Shown: one piece after another, positions 10,436-21,076 of the stretch | Layout: each line of letters begins with the position of its first letter | Position numbering within the stretch: the stretch's first letter is position 1 | Source: Flavobacteriaceae bacterium | GTDB lineage: Bacteria; Bacteroidota; Bacteroidia; Flavobacteriales; Flavobacteriaceae | Direction of reading: 5' to 3' | Length of the DNA stretch: 64,000 nucleotides | NCBI GenBank assembly: GCA_021647985.1 | Contig: JAKITQ010000002.1 | Span: 1-64,000, forward strand | Position numbers and translations under genes: made by a program | The notes under the pieces: generated by a model | The model's database searches: none | What the model was told of the DNA's origin: nothing | Seen by the model: only the letters and a program-made list of their open reading frames with translations

Positions 10436-11557
10436 TTAATCTGTCATTTTTTTATAAGTGCTTCTTTTTTTATAAATAACAGGTTTAAAGTTTTTCCATA
10501 TAAGCTGTATATCCTTATTTTCTTCAAGTTCAGGCGTACTAAAGGTTCTTAGAATACCTTTTTCTTTATAGGTCTTGAAAAATTCATCAAAAACAATAGC
10601 TGTTACTCCTTTTTTTTGGTATTCAGGAGCGATTCCGATAAGAAAAAACACCACATCTTTACTGTTTTGTCGAGCTTTTAATAAATGAAAAATACCAGTT
10701 GGTAATAACTTTCCATTAGCTTTTTGTAAAGCTTTTGCAAAAGAAGGCATAGTAATAGAAAAGGTTATTAATTTACCTTCTTTATCAACAACAAATTTGA
10801 TAAACTCCGGATTGATAAAATTGATAAATTTCTTTTTGAAATAAATTTTTTGCTTATCTGAAATAGGCACAAATGAAGGTAATTTAGCGTATGACTTGTT
10901 AAATAGATCAAACATTTCTTCAACATAAGGCATTATTTGTTTGGATGAAGTGAAATTTAATGCCTTTAAACCGTATCTTTTTTTAATAATATCTGCATAA
11001 CGCTTGTATTTGGTGATTTCAACATCTTTAAAATAAAAATAGGTTTCTATAAAATTTAAAGATTTCTGAAACCCTAAATTTTTGAAATGATCCATGTAAT
11101 ACGCATGGTTATACCATGTTATCATCGTTCCTAGTTTATCGAAACCTTCCGTTAAAACACCAACTTTATCCAAGTTTGAAAAACCAACCGGACCTTCAAT
11201 AAATTTTAAATTATTTTTTTTTGCAATAGTGTTAACTTTATCGATAAGGGCTTTTGTTACGTTAATATCGTCAACGAAATCGATCCAACCAAAACGCATT
11301 TTGGAAATATTTTGCTCATTAACTTCTTTCCAATTGATGATGGCGGCAACTCTTCCAACGATATTATTGTTTTTATAGGCGAGAAAAAATTGAGCATCGG
11401 CATGCTCAAAAACTGGATTTTCGTTCTTATCAAAACTTTCTAATTCATCCTTAATAATTGGTGGAACCCAGTAGGGATTGTCTTTATACAGCGTAAACGG
11501 AAACTTTACAAATTGTTTAAGTTCCTTTTTTGTTGAAACCTCTTTTAATATTACCAT
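10436..11557 (-). CDS. GNAT-like N-acetyltransferase / conserved hypothetical
   Basis: Long ORF; FLIGIAPEYQKKGVTAIVFDEFF resembles the GNAT acetyl-CoA-binding motif. Confidence 0.65.
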   Translation of the reverse strand: MVILKEVSTKKELKQFVKFPFTLYKDNPYWVPPIIKDELESFDKNENPVFEHADAQFFLAYKNNNIVGRVAAIINWKEVNEQNISKMRFGWIDFVDDINVTKALIDKVNTIAKKNNLKFIEGPVGFSNLDKVGVLTEGFDKLGTMITWYNHAYYMDHFKNLGFQKSLNFIETYFYFKDVEITKYKRYADIIKKRYGLKALNFTSSKQIMPYVEEMFDLFNKSYAKLPSFVPISDKQKIYFKKKFINFINPEFIKFVVDKEGKLITFSITMPSFAKALQKANGKLLPTGIFHLLKARQNSKDVVFFLIGIAPEYQKKGVTAIVFDEFFKTYKEKGILRTFSTPELEENKDIQLIWKNFKPVIYKKRSTYKKMTD

Positions 11558-11566
11558 TTGGTAAAA

Positions 11567-12733
11567 TTAGTTTTTTTCTAATTTCTTATTGTATTTTTTT
11601 TGCGCTTTTTCTTTTTCTTTTTGCTGTTTGATAAGACGTTTGTTATTTTTCTTTTTTGCTTTTTGTGCTTTTTTGTTGACCGGAGCCACTAAACTTCTAG
11701 TTTTTACTTTAGAAGATTTAACATTACGCATTTTTTTGCTACCAGGTGTTTTACTGCCAGCAAACAATCCAAAAGTAATTTTATTAAAAAAGCTTTTCTT
11801 TTCTTTATCTAAATCACTTTCGCCATTAACTGTTTTACTACGTATGATTTTATCTTTATGTCTGTCCAACCTCCAAGATAAACCACCTCCAAAAAGAAAA
11901 GTATTATCACCTCGTTCGTCGTAAATCATTCTTGCAGATAAATCGGCTTGCAGGTTATTGTTAATTAAAAACGCTCCTCCTGTTCCAAATTGGATATCAT
12001 TAGGTACATTTTTTCTAAAAAAAGTTTGTCCTTCACCAAAAATTGACCATTGTCCGGTTAAAGCATATGTAGTAGTAAATATAAAAGAATTTTCTGCTTC
12101 ATCAGTAAATGTTTTATCCATAATAAAATTAGTGATTACTACCAATCTATTGGATAAATCATTTTGGGTATATAGAGCAAATTTCGGACTTACACCTCCT
12201 GGGTTTTTATATAATTCTTGTAAAAGGTTGGTATTGAAACCTGCAAATACGCCAACAGCAGGAATTAAACGTCTTTTATCAAAACTATGTCGAGCCTTCC
12301 AACTCCTAATTTCTTTAGACTTATCTGTGTATTCTGGTTTGTACACCAAATATTTTGCACCTATGATTAGTTTACTCAAACCTAAACCGGAATCTGAATA
12401 TACCGTTGGTTTGGTATAATCTCTATTCTCATTTTGAAACGCAAAATCTAAGTTAAATTCTAGCCTTTCAAAAAATTGGCCAGTTCTAAAAATCATATCG
12501 GTTCCAAATGTTTTGGCACTATAGTTAACAGATTCATCGTTAATCTTGTCGTAATATAAGTAATTACCAATATTTTTATAAAAGAGCCCGCCTTCAACTT
12601 GATAAATTTTAGTCCCAACACTATATGGGCTATCAGAAAACCCAGGGCGTTTGGAATTAATTACCTCGGTGTATTGCGCTTGACATATTTGAATAAAGAA
12701 TAAGAGTATAAATACTGTAAAAAAATGCTTCAT
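11567..12733 (-). CDS. Outer-membrane beta-barrel protein (phenol-degradation/transporter-like) with Lys-rich C-terminal tail
   Basis: Signal peptide; RPGFSDSPYSVGTKIYQVEGGLFY start; barrel-like amphipathic strands; basic ~95-aa tail. Confidence 0.65.
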   Translation of the reverse strand: MKHFFTVFILLFFIQICQAQYTEVINSKRPGFSDSPYSVGTKIYQVEGGLFYKNIGNYLYYDKINDESVNYSAKTFGTDMIFRTGQFFERLEFNLDFAFQNENRDYTKPTVYSDSGLGLSKLIIGAKYLVYKPEYTDKSKEIRSWKARHSFDKRRLIPAVGVFAGFNTNLLQELYKNPGGVSPKFALYTQNDLSNRLVVITNFIMDKTFTDEAENSFIFTTTYALTGQWSIFGEGQTFFRKNVPNDIQFGTGGAFLINNNLQADLSARMIYDERGDNTFLFGGGLSWRLDRHKDKIIRSKTVNGESDLDKEKKSFFNKITFGLFAGSKTPGSKKMRNVKSSKVKTRSLVAPVNKKAQKAKKKNNKRLIKQQKEKEKAQKKYNKKLEKN

Positions 12734-12829
12734 GTTTTATTTTATAAAAAAATCAAAAATAAGATTTTCTTTATATAAACGTTTAAGTTGATTGCAAATT
12801 GTTATTTTTGAAAATTAAATTTTTAGTAC

Positions 12830-13105
12830 ATGCAGGAAGCATCATTTTTAGGATTTTTTAGAACTATTTTAATCATTATGGTTATTTATTATGGATTGAA
12901 ATTTGTTGGGAGAATTTTGTTTCCAATATTTTTTCAAAAGATGGTGAAAAACGTTGAAAAAAAGGTAAGAGAGCAGCAAGGGTACCAAGCTCCGGTAGAT
13001 GAATCTAAGGAAGGTGAAACTACTATTGCCAAGAAACCAATCCCCAAAAAGGGAAGCAATAACAATGTTGGAGAGTATGTTGATTATGAGGAAGTAGATG
13101 AGTAG
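12830..13105 (+). CDS. DUF4834-like small membrane protein
   Basis: N-terminal TM, short basic linker, acidic C-terminus (EYVDYEEVDE). Confidence 0.65.
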   Translation: MQEASFLGFFRTILIIMVIYYGLKFVGRILFPIFFQKMVKNVEKKVREQQGYQAPVDESKEGETTIAKKPIPKKGSNNNVGEYVDYEEVDE

Positions 13106-13109
13106 AATT

Positions 13110-13156
<47 letters not shown>

Positions 13157-13259
13157 TAGCAAGGAGAAAAGGCAAATAGCAATATTGAATTACCAAAAGC
13201 CAAAAGCAAAGGGCCAAAATCTAAAAGCCATTAAAAGAGCCAATAATAAAAATTAATTC

Positions 13260-15674
13260 ATGAATATTAAGAAAATACTACCCTATCTAATTGCTATTCT
13301 GACTTTTGTAATTGTATCATTGGTTTATTTTTCTCCAGTTCTTGAAGGAAAAAAGTTATTTCAAAGCGATATTGCCCAATTTAGAGGAATGTCAAAAGAA
13401 GTGCAGGAGTTTAGAGCCGAACACGATAAAGAACCTTATTGGACCGACAGAGCTTTTGGTGGGATGCCCACATATCAATTAAGTACTTATTACCCAAATG
13501 ATTATATTAAAAAAGTGGATAGTGTGTTTCGGTTTTTACCAAGGCCCGCTGATTATCTATTTCTTTATTTTCTAGGTTTTTTTGTTTTATTATTGGTGTT
13601 AAAAGTGGATTGGAAATTAGCCATAATAGGTTCTTTAGCTTTTGGTCTTTCTACTTATTTTATAATTATTTTAGGCGTGGGCCATAATGCCAAGGCACAT
13701 GCAATTGCGTATATGCCCATAGTTTTAGCTGGTATATTATTGGTTTTTCAAAATAAATATTTAAAAGGATTTATTTTAACTGCTTTCGCTATGGCATTAG
13801 AGGTCAATGCGAGTCACCCACAAATGACCTACTATTTGTTGTTTATGATTTTAATTTTTGGTATTATTTATTTGATAGATGCCTTAAAGCGTAAAGAGCT
13901 ACCCAATTATTTTAAAAAAATCTCCATTTTATTGGGAGCTATTATATTGGCAGTTGGTGTAAATGCAACAAGTTTACTTGCAACCAAAGAATATGCCAGT
14001 GAGAGTACACGAAGTAAAAGTGAATTAACTATTAATCCCGATGGCAGCCAGGCTGAAAATACTTCGGGTTTGTCAAAAGATTATATAACCGAGTATAGTT
14101 ATGGTTTGTTGGAGACTTTTAATTTGTTTATTCCTCGTTTTATGGGTGGTTCTAACAATGAAAATTTAGGCAAAGATTCTAATACATATAGGTTTCTTAA
14201 AGATATTGCTGGCAGAAAACAAGCCTTAAGTTATGCCGAAAACGCGCCAATGTATTGGGGTGATCAACCCATTGTTGCTGCTCCTGCATATATTGGTTCT
14301 TTAATGATATTTCTTTTTGTATTGGCCTTATTTTTAGTGAAAAGTAAACTAAAAAAATGGTTGGTTGCAGCAACTGTATTTTCAATATTAATGAGTTGGG
14401 GTAAGAATTTTGGCTTTTTAACCGATTTATTTATTGATTATATGCCGCTTTACAATAAATTTAGAGCAGTATCTTCTATTCAGGTAATCGCTGAATTGGC
14501 TATACCCTTACTTGGAATTTTAGGACTTCAAAAGTTTTTAGATAAAAATATAAGTAAAGAAGATAAAATAAATGCGCTTAAAAACAGTGTGATTATCGTA
14601 GCTGGATTGGCTTTATTTTTTACCGTTGGAGGAACGTCATTGTTCTCTTTTGAAAGTTATAGGGATGCTCGTTTTGAAAATATGGCAGCTGGTTTTTCAG
14701 ATGCCCTAATTGCCGACAGAAAGGTGATATTTTTTCAGGATAGTTTTCGAACACTTTTATTTGTGACATTTTTTGCCTTATCTCTGTTACTATTTATTAA
14801 AGAAAAAATCAATAGAAATGTTTTATTAGGTGTTTTTTTAGTGCTTGTATTTATTGATATGGTAGGCGTTGCAAAAAGATATGTAAATAACGATGATTTT
14901 ATTTCTGCTTCTAAATTAGAGAAGCCTTTCCCGAAAGGAGAAATGGATGCAGAAATTTTAAAAGATAAAGGTCATTATAGAGTAATGAATTTTATGGTAA
15001 ACCCCATGAACGACGGAAGTACTTCATTTTATCATAACTCAATTGGCGGATACCATGCGGCTAAACCAAGACGTTATCAAGAATTATTTGATTTTCAAAT
15101 AGCGAAAAACAATATTGATGTTTTAAATATGTTAAACACAAAGTATATTATTTTTCCAGATGATAATAATCGTGCCAATGTGCAATTGAATGAAGAGGCC
15201 AATGGCAATGCTTGGTTTGTTGAAAATGTAATTTTTGTTGATTCAGCCAATAAAGAAATTCAAGCCTTGGATAGTTTAAATAACAAACAAGCAGTTGTTG
15301 TAAATAAGGAATACCAAAAAGAGTTGGAGGGTTTTAGTTTTCAAAAAGATACAACAGCGAGTATAAATTTGATAAAATACCAGGCCAATGAATTGGTTTA
15401 TAAAAGTAATTCAAAGACTGATCAGTTGACAGTTTTTTCAGAAATGTATTATAAAAATGGATGGAATGCATATGTTGATGGAAATTTAAAGCCACATTTT
15501 AGAGTTGATTATGTTTTACGTGCTATGATTATCCCGAAAGGGCAACACGAGATTGTCTTTAAATTTGAACCACAAGTTATAAAAACAGGAAATACCATAA
15601 CATTAATTTCTTATGTTTTGATGTTGTTAATTCCTATAGGATGGTATTTTAAAGAGAAGAATACCAATGCATAA
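13260..15674 (+). CDS. YfhO-family membrane protein (glycosyltransferase-like)
   Basis: 804 aa, multiple TMs, ETFNLFIPRFMGG, MLNTKYII, YYKNGWNAYVDG motifs. Confidence 0.88.
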   Translation: MNIKKILPYLIAILTFVIVSLVYFSPVLEGKKLFQSDIAQFRGMSKEVQEFRAEHDKEPYWTDRAFGGMPTYQLSTYYPNDYIKKVDSVFRFLPRPADYLFLYFLGFFVLLLVLKVDWKLAIIGSLAFGLSTYFIIILGVGHNAKAHAIAYMPIVLAGILLVFQNKYLKGFILTAFAMALEVNASHPQMTYYLLFMILIFGIIYLIDALKRKELPNYFKKISILLGAIILAVGVNATSLLATKEYASESTRSKSELTINPDGSQAENTSGLSKDYITEYSYGLLETFNLFIPRFMGGSNNENLGKDSNTYRFLKDIAGRKQALSYAENAPMYWGDQPIVAAPAYIGSLMIFLFVLALFLVKSKLKKWLVAATVFSILMSWGKNFGFLTDLFIDYMPLYNKFRAVSSIQVIAELAIPLLGILGLQKFLDKNISKEDKINALKNSVIIVAGLALFFTVGGTSLFSFESYRDARFENMAAGFSDALIADRKVIFFQDSFRTLLFVTFFALSLLLFIKEKINRNVLLGVFLVLVFIDMVGVAKRYVNNDDFISASKLEKPFPKGEMDAEILKDKGHYRVMNFMVNPMNDGSTSFYHNSIGGYHAAKPRRYQELFDFQIAKNNIDVLNMLNTKYIIFPDDNNRANVQLNEEANGNAWFVENVIFVDSANKEIQALDSLNNKQAVVVNKEYQKELEGFSFQKDTTASINLIKYQANELVYKSNSKTDQLTVFSEMYYKNGWNAYVDGNLKPHFRVDYVLRAMIIPKGQHEIVFKFEPQVIKTGNTITLISYVLMLLIPIGWYFKEKNTNA

Positions 15675-15686
15675 ATTATAGTTATT

Positions 15687-16883
15687 ATGCGAATAGGAAT
15701 GATTTTAGATAAAACGTTTCCTCCTGATCCCAGGGTGGAGAATGAAGCGATTGCTTTAATCCATGCTGGACATCAAGTTTTTTTGTTTTGTTTAAAATAT
15801 AAAAATGAACCCGAGAATGAAATAATCCATGGGATTCAGCTCAATAGATATCTTTCCAATAAAATTGAATATAAACTTTCTGCATTAGCCTATACCTTAT
15901 CGATTTACACCAATTTAATGTGTAAAAAAATCACTCATTTTATAATTAAAAATAAAATCGAAACCTTACATATTCACGATATAAGAATAGCAGAAGCAGT
16001 TTTTAAAGCCAATGATCCTTTCAAATTATCGACGGTTTTAGATTTGCATGACAATATGCCCGAGGTGATGAAATTATACCCTCATTTGCAAAAATTCCCT
16101 GGTAAACAAATTATTTCTCCACGAAAGTGGAAAAAAAAAGAAGAAGAGTTTATCGCTAAAGCGGATAAAATTATAACGGTTTCCAATGAGTTTATCGAAG
16201 AAGTTGTTGGTAGAACTAAAATTGCGAAAAATAAAATTGTATTGGTACCAAATACGGTTCGTAAATCTTTTTATTCAAATATTACTATAAATGAAGATAT
16301 AATCAATAGGTATAAAGATGATTTTGTGATTTTGTATTTGGGAGATACAGGTTTGCGAAGAGGTTTGCAAACAGTTATTGAAGCAGTTAAAAGTTTAAAA
16401 AATAATATTCAAAATTTAAAACTCGTTATAGTTGGCTCAAATACTACCGATAATATTTTAAAAGATCAGGTTAAGAACTTAGGTGTAGAAAAATATGTTG
16501 ATTTTGAAGGATGGCAAGATGTTGCCTTGTTTCCATCTTACATAATTGCCAGTGATATATGTGTTTCGCCTTTGCATAGAAATATACAACATGATGTTGC
16601 TTATGCCAATAAATTATTTCAATATATGAGTTTTGCAAAACCTGTATTGGTAAGTGATGCAAGGGCACAAAAAAATTTGATTGAAAGAACAAAAAGTGGT
16701 TTGGTACATATTGAAAAAGATGTAGAAGATTTCACTAATAAAGTTTTAGAACTTTACCACGATAAAAGTTTGAGAGAGAATTTGGCAAAAAACGGAAAAT
16801 ATTTTATTGAAGAAGAATTTGTATGGGAAAAAGTATCCAATAATTTAGTCGATATTTATAAAGAATTAGAAGAGAGATTTTGA
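15687..16883 (+). CDS. Glycosyltransferase (GT4-like)
   Basis: DPRVENEAIAL N-terminus, VPNTV, YLGDTGLRRGLQTVIEA, PVLVSDARAQKNLIE. Confidence 0.85.
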   Translation: MRIGMILDKTFPPDPRVENEAIALIHAGHQVFLFCLKYKNEPENEIIHGIQLNRYLSNKIEYKLSALAYTLSIYTNLMCKKITHFIIKNKIETLHIHDIRIAEAVFKANDPFKLSTVLDLHDNMPEVMKLYPHLQKFPGKQIISPRKWKKKEEEFIAKADKIITVSNEFIEEVVGRTKIAKNKIVLVPNTVRKSFYSNITINEDIINRYKDDFVILYLGDTGLRRGLQTVIEAVKSLKNNIQNLKLVIVGSNTTDNILKDQVKNLGVEKYVDFEGWQDVALFPSYIIASDICVSPLHRNIQHDVAYANKLFQYMSFAKPVLVSDARAQKNLIERTKSGLVHIEKDVEDFTNKVLELYHDKSLRENLAKNGKYFIEEEFVWEKVSNNLVDIYKELEERF

Positions 16884-18154
16884 AAGTATTGATCATTACA
16901 TATTATTGGCCTCCGGCAGGAGGTAGCGGTGTACAGCGCTGGTTAAAATTTGTAAAATATTTACGAGATTTTGATATTGAACCTGTTGTTTACACTGTTG
17001 ATGATGCTCAATATGCTTTGATAGATGAATCCTTAGAAAGTGAAATCCCAAAAAACATTAAAATTATAAAACATTGTATTTGGGAACCAAACAGTTTATT
17101 TTCAAAAATTAAGAACAAACAGCAACAAAGCAGTGCGGGTTTTTTAAATAAGAATCCTACTTTTTTTGAAAAAAAGCTACAATATATTCGAGCCAATTAC
17201 TTTATACCCGATGCACGTAAGTTTTGGGTAAAACCATCGGTTAAAACCTTATCTAAATATTTAGAAAATAATAAAATAGATGTAATTATTTCTACAGGTC
17301 CACCACATAGTATGCATTTGATTGGAATAGAACTACAAGAGAAATTTAATTTAAAATGGATAGTTGATTTTAGAGATCCGTGGACAGAGATTGATTATTT
17401 TCATCAATTGCCCTTAACTTTAAGTTCCAAACAAAAACACCTAGAATTAGAAAGAAAAGTATTGCAAAAAGCTGATGCTGTTATAGTTGTTGGTAAAACT
17501 ATGAAAGAGAATTTCAATAAATTCAATAAAAATATTCATGTAATAAGCAATGGTTATGACGGTGTAATTGAAGACGAATTTGCTACAATGGATAATAAGT
17601 TTAGCTTAACGCATATCGGTATGATGAATGCTGATAGAAACTCAAATATTTTATGGGAGAGTTTATCGGAATTGATAAATGAAGACCCGGTTTTTGGAGA
17701 GGATTTACAAGTTAATCTAATTGGTAAAGTTGCCGATGCGGTAGTGCAAAGCATTCAAAATAATAAGCTTAAAAAGTTAGTAGAATGGATTGATTATGTG
17801 CCACATCAAAAGGTAATGGATTATCAAAGGTCAACACAAGTTTTATTGTTGCTTGTTAATAAAGTACCGGCTGCAAAAGGTATCTTAACCGGAAAAATAT
17901 TTGAATATTTACAGGCTAAAAGACCAATCTTAGCTATTGGCCCAAAAGATGGAGATTTGGCAGAAATAATCAACAACACCAAATCAGGTTTTATTGTAGA
18001 TTTTAACGATAAAATAAATTTAAAAAGAACAATCAAAGATCTATACAAACAATATAAAGCCAAAGATTTAAATATCAGGTCAAAAGATATTGAGCAATAT
18101 CATCGTAAAAAGTTGACCCAACAATTGGCACAAGTGATTAAAGGAATAAAATGA
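16880..18154 (+). CDS. Glycosyltransferase (GT4-like); TTG start overlapping the preceding stop
   Basis: ITYYWPPAGGSGVQRWLKFVKYL N-terminus; TTGA overlap at 16880. Confidence 0.87.
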   Translation: MKVLIITYYWPPAGGSGVQRWLKFVKYLRDFDIEPVVYTVDDAQYALIDESLESEIPKNIKIIKHCIWEPNSLFSKIKNKQQQSSAGFLNKNPTFFEKKLQYIRANYFIPDARKFWVKPSVKTLSKYLENNKIDVIISTGPPHSMHLIGIELQEKFNLKWIVDFRDPWTEIDYFHQLPLTLSSKQKHLELERKVLQKADAVIVVGKTMKENFNKFNKNIHVISNGYDGVIEDEFATMDNKFSLTHIGMMNADRNSNILWESLSELINEDPVFGEDLQVNLIGKVADAVVQSIQNNKLKKLVEWIDYVPHQKVMDYQRSTQVLLLLVNKVPAAKGILTGKIFEYLQAKRPILAIGPKDGDLAEIINNTKSGFIVDFNDKINLKRTIKDLYKQYKAKDLNIRSKDIEQYHRKKLTQQLAQVIKGIK

Positions 18155-19233
18155 AAAAAGTCATAACCATATTAGGAGCAAGACCACAATTTGTAAAAGC
18201 TGCGGTATTAAGTAGAATTATTGCAGAGAAAAATGAAATTGAAGAAATTATAGTGCATACCGGTCAGCATTTTGATGCAAACATGAGTGATGTGTTTTTT
18301 ACAGAAATGGATCTTCCTAAACCAAAATACAACCTCGATATAAACAGTATGAGCCATGCCGCAATGACTGGTAAAATGTTGGAAGAAATCGAAAAAATAT
18401 TGTTGCATGAAAAGCCCGATGCCATCGTAGTGTTTGGTGATACAAACTCAACTATTGCAGGCGCATTGGCAGCGAAAAAGTTATATATTAAAGTAATTCA
18501 TATTGAGGCAGGACTTCGTTCTTTTAATATGCAAATGCCCGAAGAGATCAATCGAATTTTAACAGATAGAATTTCCGATTTGCTAATTTGCCCAACAGAT
18601 ACGGCAATTGAAAACCTACAAAAAGAAGGCTTTGAAAGTTTAGATAACAAGGTGGTGAAATCTGGTGATATTATGAAAGATGCAGTGGATTATTACGGTA
18701 AAACATCAGCACAAAAATCTTCGTTAATCCAGAATCTAAATTTAAAAGGAAAGCAATTTGTTTTGGCAACCATACATCGCCAGGAAAATACCGATGATTT
18801 GAATAAACTTAAATCTATTTTTCAAGGTTTAGAAACAATTTCTAAATCCATGCAGGTTATCATGCCTTTACACCCAAGAACAAAGCAAATATTGGAAAAA
18901 CATTATTTAAAATTCGATATAAATTTTATTGATCCAGTTGGTTATTTTGATATGCTGGAACTTTTAAAAAATTGCCAAATGGTCGTAACCGACAGTGGTG
19001 GTTTACAAAAGGAAGCTTTTTTTAATAAAAAGCATTGTATTATTGCTCGTGAAGAAACAGAGTGGGTAGAGCTGGTAAAAAATGGGTTTGCAACTATTGT
19101 TGGAAGTGATCATCATAAAATGGTGAAAGCCTTTAATGTTTATGAAAATAGCGATGTGAATTTTGAGATGAATCTTTATGGAACAGATATTGGAGCCACT
19201 ATTTATAAAGAACTAAAATGTTTGTTGAATTAG
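18151..19233 (+). CDS. wecB: UDP-N-acetylglucosamine 2-epimerase (non-hydrolysing)
   Basis: GARPQFVKAA, HTGQHFD, VFGDTNSTIAGALAA, HIEAGLRSFN, TDSGGLQKEAFF; ATGA overlap with upstream gene. Confidence 0.95.
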   Translation: MKKVITILGARPQFVKAAVLSRIIAEKNEIEEIIVHTGQHFDANMSDVFFTEMDLPKPKYNLDINSMSHAAMTGKMLEEIEKILLHEKPDAIVVFGDTNSTIAGALAAKKLYIKVIHIEAGLRSFNMQMPEEINRILTDRISDLLICPTDTAIENLQKEGFESLDNKVVKSGDIMKDAVDYYGKTSAQKSSLIQNLNLKGKQFVLATIHRQENTDDLNKLKSIFQGLETISKSMQVIMPLHPRTKQILEKHYLKFDINFIDPVGYFDMLELLKNCQMVVTDSGGLQKEAFFNKKHCIIAREETEWVELVKNGFATIVGSDHHKMVKAFNVYENSDVNFEMNLYGTDIGATIYKELKCLLN

Positions 19234-19279
19234 GAAGGTTAAATGGGTATAAAATACGAGAAGTATAAGAATTGGATAC

Positions 19280-20731
19280 CTATGTTTTATTAAAATAATT
19301 TATAGTTTTTTCTAAACATTGATCAATCATTTTAAGTGCTTTATCTATAATTTCTAATTTAGTTCTAAAGGAAAGTACAGCAACTCGGATAACAAATTTT
19401 TTATTTAAAATGGTAGAACTAAAATAAATACTTCCATTATCATGTATAAATTCTAATAATTTCTTATTAAATAGATTTGTATCTATTTTACTTGGTGTAA
19501 ACCAAAAATAACTAACCGATAGATCTGGTTCTGGTCCAATTTGAAATCCGCTTTCTTTTATTTTTTCTCTAAAATAGGTAGTTAACAATAGTTTTTCTTC
19601 TAAACAAGCAACAAAAGGTTCTAAACCATGTAATTGTAGAGGTATCCACATTCGTAAGCCTCTAAAATGTTTGGTCAATTCTGGAGATACGTCAGCAGGA
19701 TTCACAGGAGCTTCATCAATTAAAGCATCTTGCATATAATCAGCTGTATAATGGTGGGTTTGAAAAACGGCGTCTTTGTCTTTTATCAAAACAGCACCTA
19801 TTCCATAGGGTAAAAACATGCCTTTGTGCGGATCAACTACTAGTGAATCAGATAGTTCAATGCCTTTGAATAAATGTTTTTTTGATTGGGTAAGAATAAA
19901 AAAACCACCATAAGCGGCGTCAATATGATACCATAAATTCATTTTATTGGCTATTTTCCCAATATTGTAAAGTGGGTCAACAGCTCCGGTATCTGTGGTT
20001 CCCGCAGAGGCAATAACCATAAATGGATTTAATCCGTTTTTTATATCTAAGTCAATTTGTTCTCTAAATAATTCTGAATTTATTCTTGAAAACTCATCTA
20101 AAACAAGGTAGTGGATACCAATATCTTCAAGGCCAATAATTCGTAAGGCTTTAAGGATGCAATGATGAACTTGTGGACTTATATAAATAACACTGTTTTT
20201 AATTTGATCGCCTTTTATGTTGTGTTTGTCTCTAGCAGTTGTCAATGCAATTAAATTGGCAATGGAGCCTCCAGAGCTGAGGTTTCCAACGGCTGAATTG
20301 GGATAATTAAAAACCTCCTTCATCCAGTTTATCAATTCATTTTCTAAGCTTACTGCACCGGGGGAAGCGTAGAACATTCCGGCATATTCGTTTGTAATAT
20401 CAACCATATAATCTGAAATCGCAGCAGTGTATATGCCTCCACCTGGAATATAACCCAAATGCCCTCCTGATGCTGGGTTAATTCCTTTTTCTGCAATTTC
20501 TTCTTTGTAAATAGTAATAACTTCGTCAATGGTTTTCTTTTTAGAAGTGATTTTAAACTTGTCAGAAATATGCTTTGATGAGATAAAGGTTTTTTGTTTG
20601 TTTAAAGTGTTTATAAAATCATTGCCAAAATGCTTTACTTTACTTAAATACATATCCCGTTGTTCTTGAGAAGGTTCAAGCGCACAAGAAATACTTTCAA
20701 GCTTAGAAATTTTTTCTATCAATTTTTTCAT
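19280..20731 (-). CDS. PLP-dependent group II decarboxylase (aromatic amino-acid/glutamate decarboxylase-like)
   Basis: SGGSIANL, ASAGTTDTGAVDP, HIDAAYGGF, DPHKGMFLPYG (PLP lysine). Confidence 0.9.
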   Translation of the reverse strand: MKKLIEKISKLESISCALEPSQEQRDMYLSKVKHFGNDFINTLNKQKTFISSKHISDKFKITSKKKTIDEVITIYKEEIAEKGINPASGGHLGYIPGGGIYTAAISDYMVDITNEYAGMFYASPGAVSLENELINWMKEVFNYPNSAVGNLSSGGSIANLIALTTARDKHNIKGDQIKNSVIYISPQVHHCILKALRIIGLEDIGIHYLVLDEFSRINSELFREQIDLDIKNGLNPFMVIASAGTTDTGAVDPLYNIGKIANKMNLWYHIDAAYGGFFILTQSKKHLFKGIELSDSLVVDPHKGMFLPYGIGAVLIKDKDAVFQTHHYTADYMQDALIDEAPVNPADVSPELTKHFRGLRMWIPLQLHGLEPFVACLEEKLLLTTYFREKIKESGFQIGPEPDLSVSYFWFTPSKIDTNLFNKKLLEFIHDNGSIYFSSTILNKKFVIRVAVLSFRTKLEIIDKALKMIDQCLEKTINYFNKT

Positions 20732-21076
20732 AATTATTTATTATCAGCCTTGTTAAATTGCCAATCCCATTTCAAAGATAAATCTAATCGTTTAATTGTA
20801 TTTATCATGCTTATATATAAAAATTAAGCAACAAAGTTAATATGTTGCTCTATACTTGGTAGTATACAAATATAGGGGCTAATTTTGGCATGTATATAGA
20901 TCTAAATAATTTTCAATCAATTATAAACATTTGAATAACATATTAGTATTAAAAAATGAAATTTAGTTATAATATGTAATAAAAAAACTAATTTATGTTT
21001 ACAATTAGAAAGGTTTTCTACATATTTGCATTCTATTAAAAACTTAGATTAAAAATTTTAAAAAAAAATAGATAAG

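Noticed and set aside
11589-12419. Two plus-strand ORFs opposite the outer-membrane barrel gene
   Set aside because: Antisense; Phe/Leu-rich pattern mirrors the Lys-rich coding strand.
20826-20867. AGCAAC...GTTGCT and ATACTtggtAGTAT small palindromes upstream of the decarboxylase
   Set aside because: Short stems in very AT-rich sequence; no spacing or promoter logic to distinguish from chance.
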